Shown here: positions 7,960 through 14,720 of the stretch, one piece after another | Position numbering within the stretch: the stretch's first letter is position 1 | Layout: every line of letters starts with the position of its first letter | DNA from: Alphaproteobacteria bacterium TMED93 | GTDB lineage: Bacteria > Pseudomonadota > Alphaproteobacteria > TMED109 | Reading direction: 5' to 3' | DNA length: 16,606 bases | NCBI GenBank assembly: GCA_002171495.2 | Contig: NHEU02000036.1 | Coordinates: 19,273 to 35,878, forward strand | Position numbers and translations under genes: made by a program | Notes under the pieces: generated by a model | Databases searched by the model: none | What the model was told of the DNA's origin: nothing | Seen by the model: only the letters and a program-made list of their open reading frames with translations

Positions 7960-9177
7960 CTATTCTGCTAAGACTGGCTTGCTTATACTAGATGGTAGAG
8001 GTTTAGTCTTCTCAAAAAAACCAAGTAAAGGTAGTATAATTAAAAAGTGTATAAAATAATAAGAAGTTGCTATCCTTCCTACTAAAATATATGTGCCTTC
8101 AGCCGGTTTACTTCCTATCCATCCTAGTATAACTGCATCAACTAAAAAAACCCAAAATAATAACTTATATACTGGTCTAAAAGTAGCAGACCTAACTTTA
8201 CTTGTGTCTAACCAAGGTAGAAGAAACAGAACAAATATAGCACTAAACATAGCTATAACTCCACCTAATTTATCAGGTATTGCTCGCAAAATAGCATAAA
8301 AGGGCAAAAAATACCATTCTGGAACTATGTGTGCTGGAGTTTTTAAAGGATCAGCTGGAACATAGTTATCTGGGTGACCTAGATAATCTGGCGCAAAGAA
8401 CACAACAGAGAAAAAAATAGTAAGTGCAACCCCTAATCCAAAAAAATCTTTAACGGTATAATAAGGATGAAATGGGATGCTATCTTGAGGCCCTTTTCTA
8501 TCTATTCCCAAAGGATTGTTAGAACCGTGAGTATGTAATGCTACTATATGAAGCACTACTACTCCTACAATAAGAAAAGGGAGTAAAAAATGAAGTGTAT
8601 AAAACCTACTAAGAGTAGGATTATCTACTGAATAACCTCCCCATAACCATTGAACTACGCCCTCTCCTATGATAGGAATTGCTGAGAATAAATTAGTAAT
8701 AACTGTTGCACCCCAAAATGACATCTGCCCCCATGGTAAAACATATCCCATAAATGCTGTAGCCATCATTAAAAGAAGAATTATAATACCCAGCCACCAT
8801 AATAATTCTCTAGGCGCCTTGTATGAACCATAGTACAGGCCTCTAAAGATATGAATATATACTACTATAAAGAAAAATGATGCTCCGTTCATATGAACAT
8901 ATCTTATTAACCATCCATGGTTAACATTTCTCATTATGTGTTCTATAGACGAAAATGCATGATCTACGTGAGCTGTATAGTGCATTGAAAGCATAATACC
9001 TGTAATTATCTGAACTAATAAGAAGAATCCTGCTAAAGAACCAAAATTCCACCAATAATTTAAATTTTTAGGAGTAGGGTAATCAACAGCAGAGTGTTTT
9101 AATAAAGAAATGATTGGTAATCTGTAATCAATCCATTCTAATACTGAATTAGAACTATTTATATTATTCTTTTTCAT
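7960..9177 (-). CDS. petB: Cytochrome b of the cytochrome bc1 complex
   Basis: This integral membrane subunit carries both b haems and the quinol oxidation and reduction sites. It is the full-length (405-residue) fused form with eight membrane helices, as in mitochondria and proteobacteria, not the split b6/subunit IV type. Haem ligands are seen at the correct 14-residue spacing: H95 and H109 in helix B ([12 protein letters not shown]...YIHIFRG) and H196 and H210 in helix D (TLHFLLPF...VLHIVALH). The quinol-oxidation motif PEWY is at 286-289, and SNNPLG follows helix D. The start overlaps the petA stop by one base (TAATG on the minus strand). Confidence 0.98.
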   Translation of the reverse strand: MKKNNINSSNSVLEWIDYRLPIISLLKHSAVDYPTPKNLNYWWNFGSLAGFFLLVQIITGIMLSMHYTAHVDHAFSSIEHIMRNVNHGWLIRYVHMNGASFFFIVVYIHIFRGLYYGSYKAPRELLWWLGIIILLLMMATAFMGYVLPWGQMSFWGATVITNLFSAIPIIGEGVVQWLWGGYSVDNPTLSRFYTLHFLLPFLIVGVVVLHIVALHTHGSNNPLGIDRKGPQDSIPFHPYYTVKDFFGLGVALTIFFSVVFFAPDYLGHPDNYVPADPLKTPAHIVPEWYFLPFYAILRAIPDKLGGVIAMFSAIFVLFLLPWLDTSKVRSATFRPVYKLLFWVFLVDAVILGWIGSKPAEGTYILVGRIATSYYFIHFLIILPLLGFFEKTKPLPSSISKPVLAE

Positions 9178-9698
9178 TATCCAACTAAAATTGTATTTTC
9201 ATTTGTAAATTCATATGGCGGAATTTCTAAATTTGTAGGTGCTGGACCTTTTCTAATACGACCCGATGTATCATAGTGAGAGCCGTGGCAAGGACAAAAC
9301 CAACCACTATATTCTCCTTTATCAGAGGCAGGTACACAGCCTAAATGAGTACAAACTCCTATAAGTACTAAAAACTTAGGGTTTTTAACTCTTTCCTCAT
9401 CTTTTTGTGGGTGAGGCAAGTTACTAATATCAACCTTTTGTGCTTCTATTATTTCTGCATCAGTTCTATGTTTTATAAATAAAGGTTTACCTCTCCACAT
9501 AACCGTTTTACTTTTTCCTTCTGCAATTCCTGCTAAATCAATCTCCACTTTAGATAAAGCTTCTACATCCTTTGATGGGTTCATTTGATCTACAAGCGGC
9601 CATCCAGCTGATACAACAGCTACTGCACCCATAGCTCCTGATGCTTGATGTATAAAACTTCTTCTAGTTTTTTTATTATTCTTTTTATTAGTCGTCAT
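9177..9698 (-). CDS. petA: Rieske iron-sulfur protein of the cytochrome bc1 complex
   Basis: This 2Fe-2S subunit takes an electron from quinol at the cytochrome b Qo site. Cluster ligands are visible in CTHLGC (C116, H118) and CPCHGS (C135, H138), with C121 and C137 forming the usual disulfide. The N-terminus carries a twin-arginine motif (TRRSFIHQ, residues 11-18) followed by a Gly/Ala-rich hydrophobic helix, as expected for Tat-dependent export and membrane anchoring of Rieske proteins. Length (173 residues) is typical of alphaproteobacteria. It is first in petABC and is divergent from hemF, with 81 bases between the start codons. Confidence 0.97.
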   Translation of the reverse strand: MTTNKKNNKKTRRSFIHQASGAMGAVAVVSAGWPLVDQMNPSKDVEALSKVEIDLAGIAEGKSKTVMWRGKPLFIKHRTDAEIIEAQKVDISNLPHPQKDEERVKNPKFLVLIGVCTHLGCVPASDKGEYSGWFCPCHGSHYDTSGRIRKGPAPTNLEIPPYEFTNENTILVG

Positions 9699-9725
9699 TT
9701 TTCATATAAATTTATATTTACATTT

Positions 9726-9752
9726 ATTATATTGTTATTAATAAGATGTAAA
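9726..9752 (-). promoter_or_regulatory. Candidate promoter of petABC
   Basis: On the minus strand, TTTACA (9747-9752; five of six to TTGACA) precedes an exact TATAAT (9726-9731). The 15-base spacer is shorter than the ideal 17. The -10 box lies about 28 bases upstream of the petA ATG, implying a short leader. The match is reasonable, but the region is AT-rich and chance matches are expected. Confidence 0.45.
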
Positions 9753-9768
9753 GAATTGATTGCAATTC
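9753..9768. promoter_or_regulatory. Perfect dyad between petA and hemF, possible operator
   Basis: GAATTG (9753-9758) and CAATTC (9763-9768) are exact reverse complements around a 4-base centre. The dyad abuts the candidate petA -35 box and lies 11 bases upstream of the hemF ATG, so a bound protein could affect both genes. Alternatively, it could fold as a small hairpin in the hemF leader. The overlapping TTGA-N7-TCAA (9756-9770) resembles an FNR/CRP-type site, but those normally have six bases between these half-sites, so I do not assign it to that family. Confidence 0.35.
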
Positions 9769-9779
9769 AAGTTAAATTT

Positions 9780-10664
9780 ATGAAAAAAAAATATTTACCA
9801 ACACTATTAAATAAAGAAATTTGGCAAAAGAGGTCTAAAATTTCAGAAAATTGGTTTGAATACTTGCGAAATAGTTTTTGTGAAGAATTTTTAAAATTAG
9901 AAAATTTATATAATGATGAAAAAGGTTATAAAAAAGTATTCTTTAAAAAAAAGAAATGGCATAAAGAAGATACTTCAGATTTTGGTGGAGGAGTAAGTAG
10001 TATATTAAAAGGTAACTTATTTGAAAAAGTTGGAGTTAATATATCCACAGTTTCTGGAACATTTCCGGATGACTTTAAAAGTAAAATAAAAGGAGCTAAT
10101 AAGGACCCAAGATTTTATGCTACTGGGATTTCATTAGTAGCTCATATGAAATCTCCTTTTATTCCAGCTGCTCATTTTAATTCAAGGTTTATAATTACAA
10201 AAAATGCTTGGTATGGAGGCGGTTGTGATCTTACTCCAACATATGATATTAATATTATAAGGAAAAACTTTCATAAAAATTTAAAAAAATTTTGCGATAC
10301 ATATAACCCTAAATACTATGAAATTTACAGTGAAATGTGTAAAAATTATTTCTTTCTAAAACATAGAAATGAAGAAAGAGGTATAGGTGGTATTTTTTTT
10401 GATTATATGCAAGATAATTGGGAAAAAGACTTTAAATTCGTAAAAGGTTCTGGTTTATTTTTTTTAAATTATTTAAAGTATATTATTAGTTCTCGTTGTT
10501 CTAAACCTTGGACAGAAAATCAAAGAAAAAAACTTCTTCTTAAAAGAGGAAAGTATGTAGAATTTAATTTATTGTATGATAAAGGAACAACTTTTGGTTT
10601 AAAAACAGGAGGTAACATAGATGCTATTTTAATGTCTATGCCCCCTAAAGTAATTTGGAATTAA
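9780..10664 (+). CDS. hemF: Oxygen-dependent coproporphyrinogen III oxidase
   Basis: This haem-biosynthesis enzyme decarboxylates coproporphyrinogen III to protoporphyrinogen IX using O2. The 294-residue protein shows GGGVSSILKG (69-78), FEKVGVNIS, the conserved AHFNSRFI (131-138) with H132, WYGGGCDLTPTY (144-155), LKHRNEERGIGGIFFDY (193-209) and the C-terminal YVEFNLLYDKGTTFGLKTGG. I chose the ATG at 9780: the frame stays open further upstream, but that extension is a hydrophobic, unconserved stretch running antisense to the petA start. In the motif after FEKVGVN, the second His found in many homologues (S-x-V-H-G) is a Ser here (STVSG). The gene lies next to the bc1 operon, fitting an aerobic lifestyle. 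Its last 20 bases overlap the end of the opposing CCA-transferase gene. Confidence 0.94.
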   Translation: MKKKYLPTLLNKEIWQKRSKISENWFEYLRNSFCEEFLKLENLYNDEKGYKKVFFKKKKWHKEDTSDFGGGVSSILKGNLFEKVGVNISTVSGTFPDDFKSKIKGANKDPRFYATGISLVAHMKSPFIPAAHFNSRFIITKNAWYGGGCDLTPTYDINIIRKNFHKNLKKFCDTYNPKYYEIYSEMCKNYFFLKHRNEERGIGGIFFDYMQDNWEKDFKFVKGSGLFFLNYLKYIISSRCSKPWTENQRKKLLLKRGKYVEFNLLYDKGTTFGLKTGGNIDAILMSMPPKVIWN

Positions 10665-11865
10665 TTAAAAATGTTCTACTTTTATTCAAACATTGTTTTT
10701 TATTTGGTTTAAAGTCTTTTTCTATCCACCAAGCTTGAGTTTCCTTTAAAGTCCTTCCTAATAAAACTCCTCTTTTTAAACCTATTTTATTTAGATCGTT
10801 GCCATCTAATGGAAAATCGGGAGGCAACCAATCTTGTAAAATTTTAAGTATTGTTTTTCTTAAATTTTGCTTATTTATTATACACTTTAAATAATATAAG
10901 CCTATGCTTGCTTCTCGTCCTAATTTATATTTAACTAATCTAGCTTCTTTAATATTGCAAATATCATATAACTTATAACTTGAGTACAAGAGTTTTATAT
11001 AAGAAAATTCATGTTTTTTTAAAAATAAATTTTCTCTTAATTTATCTAAATTATATTTAGCTATTATTACTAAAAAACTTAGTCTAATCAGTTTTTGTTT
11101 TTTTAACTTATTTATGGAAATAATAGAAGAAGATTCTATTTTTTCAATTCCCGGTAATACTAATTTTAAAATTTTTTTATTTTTCATTAAAAGTAAAACA
11201 TCAGCAGCATATTTTCCTTTTATCAATTTAAAAAACTCATAGGATCTTCTTTCTTTTGAAATTTTTGAGATGTCTTTTATTGATTTTAAACATGCCAACA
11301 TTGAGACACTATGAATAATATTTTTATTACAACCATAATAAGATAAAAATCTAAAGTATCTTAAAATTCTTAATCTATCCTCTTTTATTCTTTTTTGAGG
11401 ACTCCCTATAAACTTAACTATCCTTCTCTTTAAATCTGTAGCTCCATCATGAGGATCATAAATTTTTCCGTTAGAGCCCAAATACATAGCATTAATTGTA
11501 AAATCTCTTCTACAAGAATCTAAAAAAATATCTTCTACAAATTCAACTTTAGCTTTTCTTCCATAGGTTTCTTTATCTATTCGCATACTAGTAATCTCAA
11601 TTTGATTACCTTTTGATATTATACTAACTGTTCCATGTCCTTTTGATAAATCTATAAATTTTATTTCTTTTTCTCTTAATTTCTTTTTTACATAATCTGA
11701 ATTGAATTTCACAGCTAAATCTATGTCCTCTAAAGACTTATTAGATAATACATTTCTAACTGCCCCACCAACTATAAAGATATTATCATTTCCGAATAAT
11801 GTGAATATTTTTTTCAATAGTTTAATTTCATGCCACTTTGTATATTGAGAATTACTCTTATTCAC
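10645..11865 (-). CDS. CCA tRNA nucleotidyltransferase / poly(A) polymerase family (class II)
   Basis: This class II nucleotidyltransferase is expected to build or repair the 3' CCA end of tRNAs. Counting from the GTG at 11865 (406 residues), it has the GG-R motif IVGGAVRN (31-38), the catalytic D-x-D at D47/D49 in LEDIDLAV, RRDFTINAMYL (119-129), DPHDGATDLKRR (137-148) and the ERL-like EDRLRILRYFRF (162-173). The rest is helical, as in the family. I prefer GTG 11865 because AGGAAGAG lies just upstream and the overlap with the preceding stop is then eight bases. In-frame ATGs at 11898 and 11916 and TTGs at 11868 and 11871 are alternatives. The sequence alone does not separate a CCA-adding enzyme from a poly(A) polymerase, though neighbours and taxonomy favour the former. 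Confidence 0.9.
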   Translation of the reverse strand: MNKSNSQYTKWHEIKLLKKIFTLFGNDNIFIVGGAVRNVLSNKSLEDIDLAVKFNSDYVKKKLREKEIKFIDLSKGHGTVSIISKGNQIEITSMRIDKETYGRKAKVEFVEDIFLDSCRRDFTINAMYLGSNGKIYDPHDGATDLKRRIVKFIGSPQKRIKEDRLRILRYFRFLSYYGCNKNIIHSVSMLACLKSIKDISKISKERRSYEFFKLIKGKYAADVLLLMKNKKILKLVLPGIEKIESSSIISINKLKKQKLIRLSFLVIIAKYNLDKLRENLFLKKHEFSYIKLLYSSYKLYDICNIKEARLVKYKLGREASIGLYYLKCIINKQNLRKTILKILQDWLPPDFPLDGNDLNKIGLKRGVLLGRTLKETQAWWIEKDFKPNKKQCLNKSRTFLINSKLL

Positions 11866-12100
11866 CAACAACTCTTCCTGGAATAACTTTTTCTCCATTG
11901 TATTCTGGAGGCTCATATATTCCTCTATTATTTTCTAGTGCGCCATTTCTAAAAAAAAATATAAATAATAAAAATAATAAAGTTAAAAGTAAAAATATAA
12001 GGTATCTAATAGTAAGATTTTTAGTAAAAACTATAATTACCTTATTAATTAATAATAGAATTATAAGACCTAAAGTAAGAAATAGAATTATTTTAAACAT
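11858..12100 (-). CDS. Small membrane protein, DUF6111-like
   Basis: This 80-residue protein has two strongly hydrophobic segments (about 2-24 and 32-51) and a short polar tail ending YEPPEYNGEKVIPGRVVGE. The double-helix layout with a Pro-rich 'Y-x-P-x...G-x-x-x-PG' tail matches my recollection of the alphaproteobacterial DUF6111 family, which is commonly found between a CoA-pyrophosphatase-type NUDIX gene and a CCA transferase, as here. The start overlaps the NUDIX stop by eight bases (ATG inside ATGTTTAA), and the end overlaps the preferred CCA-transferase start by eight bases, so all three are probably translated together. Function is unknown. Conserved position and tail argue that it is a real gene despite its low complexity. 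Confidence 0.75.
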   Translation of the reverse strand: MFKIILFLTLGLIILLLINKVIIVFTKNLTIRYLIFLLLTLLFLLFIFFFRNGALENNRGIYEPPEYNGEKVIPGRVVGE

Positions 12101-12725
12101 TTTTAAGAGTAATATTTTTTACTAGACGGCTTAAATGCACTAAAATAAGTGCAGTTGTTCCCCAAATTCTCATATCTTGCCAATATATATCATAATAAAA
12201 TTTTGTTTTGTTAATACTTTTACTTTTAAAACAACTTTTAGTTAAGTTCTTTCTTTCAAAAAGAAAGTTTATAGGAAAATAAAATACTTTATCTACTTCT
12301 TTTTTATTCAAAAATAGACCATATTCTCCTTCAGTTATTCCTACTATTGGCTTTATTAAAAAATTACTTCCTGACAAATACAAATTTAACTCTCCTAAAG
12401 TATAAATATTTATTTTTTTAATGCCTATTTCTTCATAAGTTTCCCTTATTGCACAATCATGATTAGTTTCATCTTTATTTAGCTTTCCTCCAGGAAAACT
12501 AATCTGTCCTGGGTGGGTTTTAAGTTTTTTTGATCTTAACGTCAGGATAACATTTAAATTATCATTTTTATTGTCAAATAAACACAATACTGCAGCTTTT
12601 TTGTGTTTCTTAGGTAAGACAATACTGCAATTGTAATCTTTTTTTATAAAACTAGTATTGTAAATAATATTATCTTTCAAAGAATTTGCTAGTTCAATTT
12701 TTAATTTAGATAATTTATTTTTCAT
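12093..12725 (-). CDS. NUDIX hydrolase, CoA pyrophosphatase (NudL-like)
   Basis: This 210-residue NUDIX protein carries a complete Nudix box at 80-102 (G-x5-E-x7-RETYEEIGI). It is directly preceded by the UPF0035 signature LTLRSKKLKTHPGQISFPGG (61-80), which marks the CoA pyrophosphatase subgroup (NudL; yeast PCD1). Such enzymes hydrolyse CoA or its derivatives to 3',5'-ADP and phosphopantetheine; that activity is inferred from the motif. Length is normal. It is the first gene of a three-gene minus-strand operon with the DUF6111-like gene and the CCA transferase. Its ATG is 100 bases from the divergent moxR start. Confidence 0.88.
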   Translation of the reverse strand: MKNKLSKLKIELANSLKDNIIYNTSFIKKDYNCSIVLPKKHKKAAVLCLFDNKNDNLNVILTLRSKKLKTHPGQISFPGGKLNKDETNHDCAIRETYEEIGIKKINIYTLGELNLYLSGSNFLIKPIVGITEGEYGLFLNKKEVDKVFYFPINFLFERKNLTKSCFKSKSINKTKFYYDIYWQDMRIWGTTALILVHLSRLVKNITLKNV

Positions 12726-12743
12726 TTTAAATTTATTAATTAA

Positions 12744-12772
12744 TTGTCATAAAAGTTTGATTACTTTATAAT
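12744..12772 (+). promoter_or_regulatory. Near-consensus sigma-70 promoter of the moxR operon
   Basis: TTGTCA (12744-12749; five of six to TTGACA) and an exact TATAAT (12767-12772) are separated by the ideal 17 bases. This predicts transcription starting near 12779, about 45 bases before the moxR ATG. AAGGGA, about six bases upstream of that ATG, is a fair ribosome binding site. It is the best promoter match in the window and sits in the nudL-moxR divergent gap. Confidence 0.7.
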
Positions 12773-12825
12773 CTGCTTTTATTTTAATATTAGCTTTTAC
12801 TTAGAATAACATTTAAGGGAAAAAA

Positions 12826-13833
12826 ATGAATACGTTATCTAATAAAGAAAAAAATGAATATACTGAGAAAAGCCTTATGCTTTTTCAAAAGAAAGTTGCT
12901 GATGTAAACTCAGAGATCAATCAGCTTGTTTTTGGTCAAGAGGCTGTCATACAGCAAATAATAATAAGCCTTCTTTGTGGAGGCCATGCTCTAATTATTG
13001 GATTACCTGGATTAGCTAAAACTAGAATAGTAAATTTTTTGGGAATAATACTAGGCCTTGAAACAAAAAGAATTCAATTTACACCGGATTTAATGCCTGG
13101 TGATATTTTAGGAACAGAGATTTTAGATGAAGGAAATAAAACAACAAACTATTTTAAATTTATAAAAGGCCCTATTTTTTGTCAATTATTACTTGCTGAT
13201 GAAATAAATAGAGCTAGTCCTAGAACTCAGTCTGCTTTATTACAAGCTATGCAGGAAAAAAAAGTTACTGTAGCAGGAAAAGATTATTTGCTACCTAAAC
13301 CTTTTCATGTTTTAGCTACTCAAAATCCAATTGATCAAGAGGGAACGTACCCCCTTCCCGAAGCCCAATTGGATAGGTTTTTAATGAATATAAAAATAAA
13401 CTATCCAGACTTAGAAGCTGAAAAAAAAATTTTACTTCTTTCTTCAAAAGAAGACACTGTAGAACCAAAAAATATAATTTCTTCTGAAGATATTTTATTA
13501 TTTCAAAAAATAATTAAAGAAATACCAGTAGGAGAAAGTGTAGTAAAATATATTTTGAAATTAGTAAATGAAACTAGACCAGAAACTTCTACTATAAAAT
13601 CTGTTAAAGATAATGTTCTTTGGGGACCTAGTCCTAGAGCTAGTATTTCACTTTTAGCAGCAAGCAAAGCAAAAGCTGTTTTAGAAAAAAGATACTCTCC
13701 TTCAAAACTAGACGTAAAAAATTTAATAATGCCAATTTTATCTCATAGAATAAACCTTAATATATCAGCTAAAGCAGACAATATTAATTTGGAAGAAATT
13801 CTTGATGACGTGACTGAGAAAATAGAAGAATAA
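12826..13833 (+). CDS. MoxR-family AAA+ ATPase
   Basis: This 335-residue AAA+ ATPase of the MoxR group is likely a chaperone that remodels or activates partner proteins with VWA domains. Visible are the Walker A GLPGLAKT (59-66), FTPDLMPGDILGTEIL (85-100), the Walker B LLLADEIN (121-128), RASPRTQSALLQAMQE (129-144), the sensor-1 Asn in ATQNPIDQEGTYPLPEAQLDRF (N167) and an Arg in LDRF (R184) as arginine-finger candidate. The C-terminal lid contains WGPSPRAS. It is the first gene of the downstream operon, driven by the 12744-12772 promoter; the DUF58 ATG follows its stop with no gap. The MoxR-DUF58 pair is widely conserved. Confidence 0.95.
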   Translation: MNTLSNKEKNEYTEKSLMLFQKKVADVNSEINQLVFGQEAVIQQIIISLLCGGHALIIGLPGLAKTRIVNFLGIILGLETKRIQFTPDLMPGDILGTEILDEGNKTTNYFKFIKGPIFCQLLLADEINRASPRTQSALLQAMQEKKVTVAGKDYLLPKPFHVLATQNPIDQEGTYPLPEAQLDRFLMNIKINYPDLEAEKKILLLSSKEDTVEPKNIISSEDILLFQKIIKEIPVGESVVKYILKLVNETRPETSTIKSVKDNVLWGPSPRASISLLAASKAKAVLEKRYSPSKLDVKNLIMPILSHRINLNISAKADNINLEEILDDVTEKIEE

Positions 13834-14703
13834 ATGACTGTTCTGCAATCACTTTTCAGGTCGTCAGAAAAAATTGCAAATCTTTTGCCATCCTTATTAT
13901 CACACTCCTCAATACTTTTGAAAAGTTTATATGAAGGTTTGCATTCTACTAGGTTTGCAGGAAAAGGAGAAAATTTTTGGCAATACAAAGAATATACCCA
14001 AGGAGAAAGTGTAATAAACATAGATTGGCGAAAATCTGCTTCCTCAAAAAAAATTTTAATTAAACAAAGAGAAAAAGAATTATCTAAAACAGTATATTTA
14101 TATTTTGACAGAAGTTATTCCATGAATTACAAAAGCAAGGGTGTAAACCATAACAAATTTTTTTTATCAGCATTGCTAACACTTACACTATGCAAACTAT
14201 TTTCTAATAATAAAGAAAAAGTGTTTATTTTTAATAGTGACAATAAACCAATAAACTGCTCAGCTAATATAAATAATTTTAATGTAAATTTCCTAAAAAA
14301 TAAAAAGAAACACACCTTCCCCTCTATAAATCAGTTTAAAGATAAGTCATTATGTATTTTTTTTAGTGATTTTTTATTTGATAATAAGGATTTCAAAAGC
14401 TTTCTTGAAAAATGTAAAAAAAAAGAAATTCAGGGTTATATAATTCAAATTTTAGATCCTATGGAAATTAATTTTAAATTAAGTTCTACTACTATGTTAA
14501 GTGACCTTGAAACAAATGAAACCTTGGTTTTTGATAAAGACATAGATGTAGAGAATGAATATATAAAAAAAATTAAAAAATTAGAGTATGATTTAAGAAA
14601 TATTGCTTCTTATTCTAACTGGAAGTATTATAAATTTTCTACTGATAAAGATATAAATAAATTTATATTAAGTTTATCAAAGAGTATATTAATAGATAAA
14701 TAA
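13834..14703 (+). CDS. DUF58 domain-containing protein (VWA-like)
   Basis: This 289-residue DUF58 protein is the usual genetic partner of MoxR ATPases. The conserved block runs from about residue 38 to 97: STRFAGKGENFWQYKEYTQG, then INIDWRKSAS, then a basic KQREKE and a hydrophobic strand ending in DRSYSM (92-97). The last is a complete D-x-S-x-S metal-site motif of von Willebrand A domains. Unlike longer DUF58 proteins it lacks N-terminal membrane helices, so it is probably cytoplasmic or held at the membrane by partners. It abuts moxR and is followed after 17 bases by a BatA-like membrane protein. The molecular role of DUF58 proteins is poorly defined. Confidence 0.9.
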   Translation: MTVLQSLFRSSEKIANLLPSLLSHSSILLKSLYEGLHSTRFAGKGENFWQYKEYTQGESVINIDWRKSASSKKILIKQREKELSKTVYLYFDRSYSMNYKSKGVNHNKFFLSALLTLTLCKLFSNNKEKVFIFNSDNKPINCSANINNFNVNFLKNKKKHTFPSINQFKDKSLCIFFSDFLFDNKDFKSFLEKCKKKEIQGYIIQILDPMEINFKLSSTTMLSDLETNETLVFDKDIDVENEYIKKIKKLEYDLRNIASYSNWKYYKFSTDKDINKFILSLSKSILIDK

Positions 14704-14720
14704 AAATTTTGTTGCCTATT

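Noticed and set aside
8093..8299. Plus-strand open frame inside petB
   Set aside because: Antisense to cytochrome b, no recognisable motif.
9756..9770. Canonical FNR/CRP-type binding site
   Set aside because: The TTGA and TCAA half-sites are separated by seven bases rather than six, so the canonical spacing is not met; kept only as an unassigned dyad.
9645..9779. 45-codon N-terminal extension of hemF with a hydrophobic segment
   Set aside because: It runs antisense across the petA start and the intergenic region, is unlike HemF N-termini, and the ATG at 9780 gives a normal-length protein.
11838..12125. Plus-strand open frame of about 95 codons opposite the small membrane protein
   Set aside because: Asn/Lys/Ile-rich low complexity on the complement of a better-supported minus-strand gene with conserved context and overlaps.
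13743..14021. Minus-strand open frame at the moxR/DUF58 junction
   Set aside because: Antisense to two conserved genes that abut exactly; no motif.
14127..14315. Minus-strand open frame inside the DUF58 gene
   Set aside because: Hydrophobic Phe/Leu-rich reading is the complement of Lys/Asn codons; no supporting signal.
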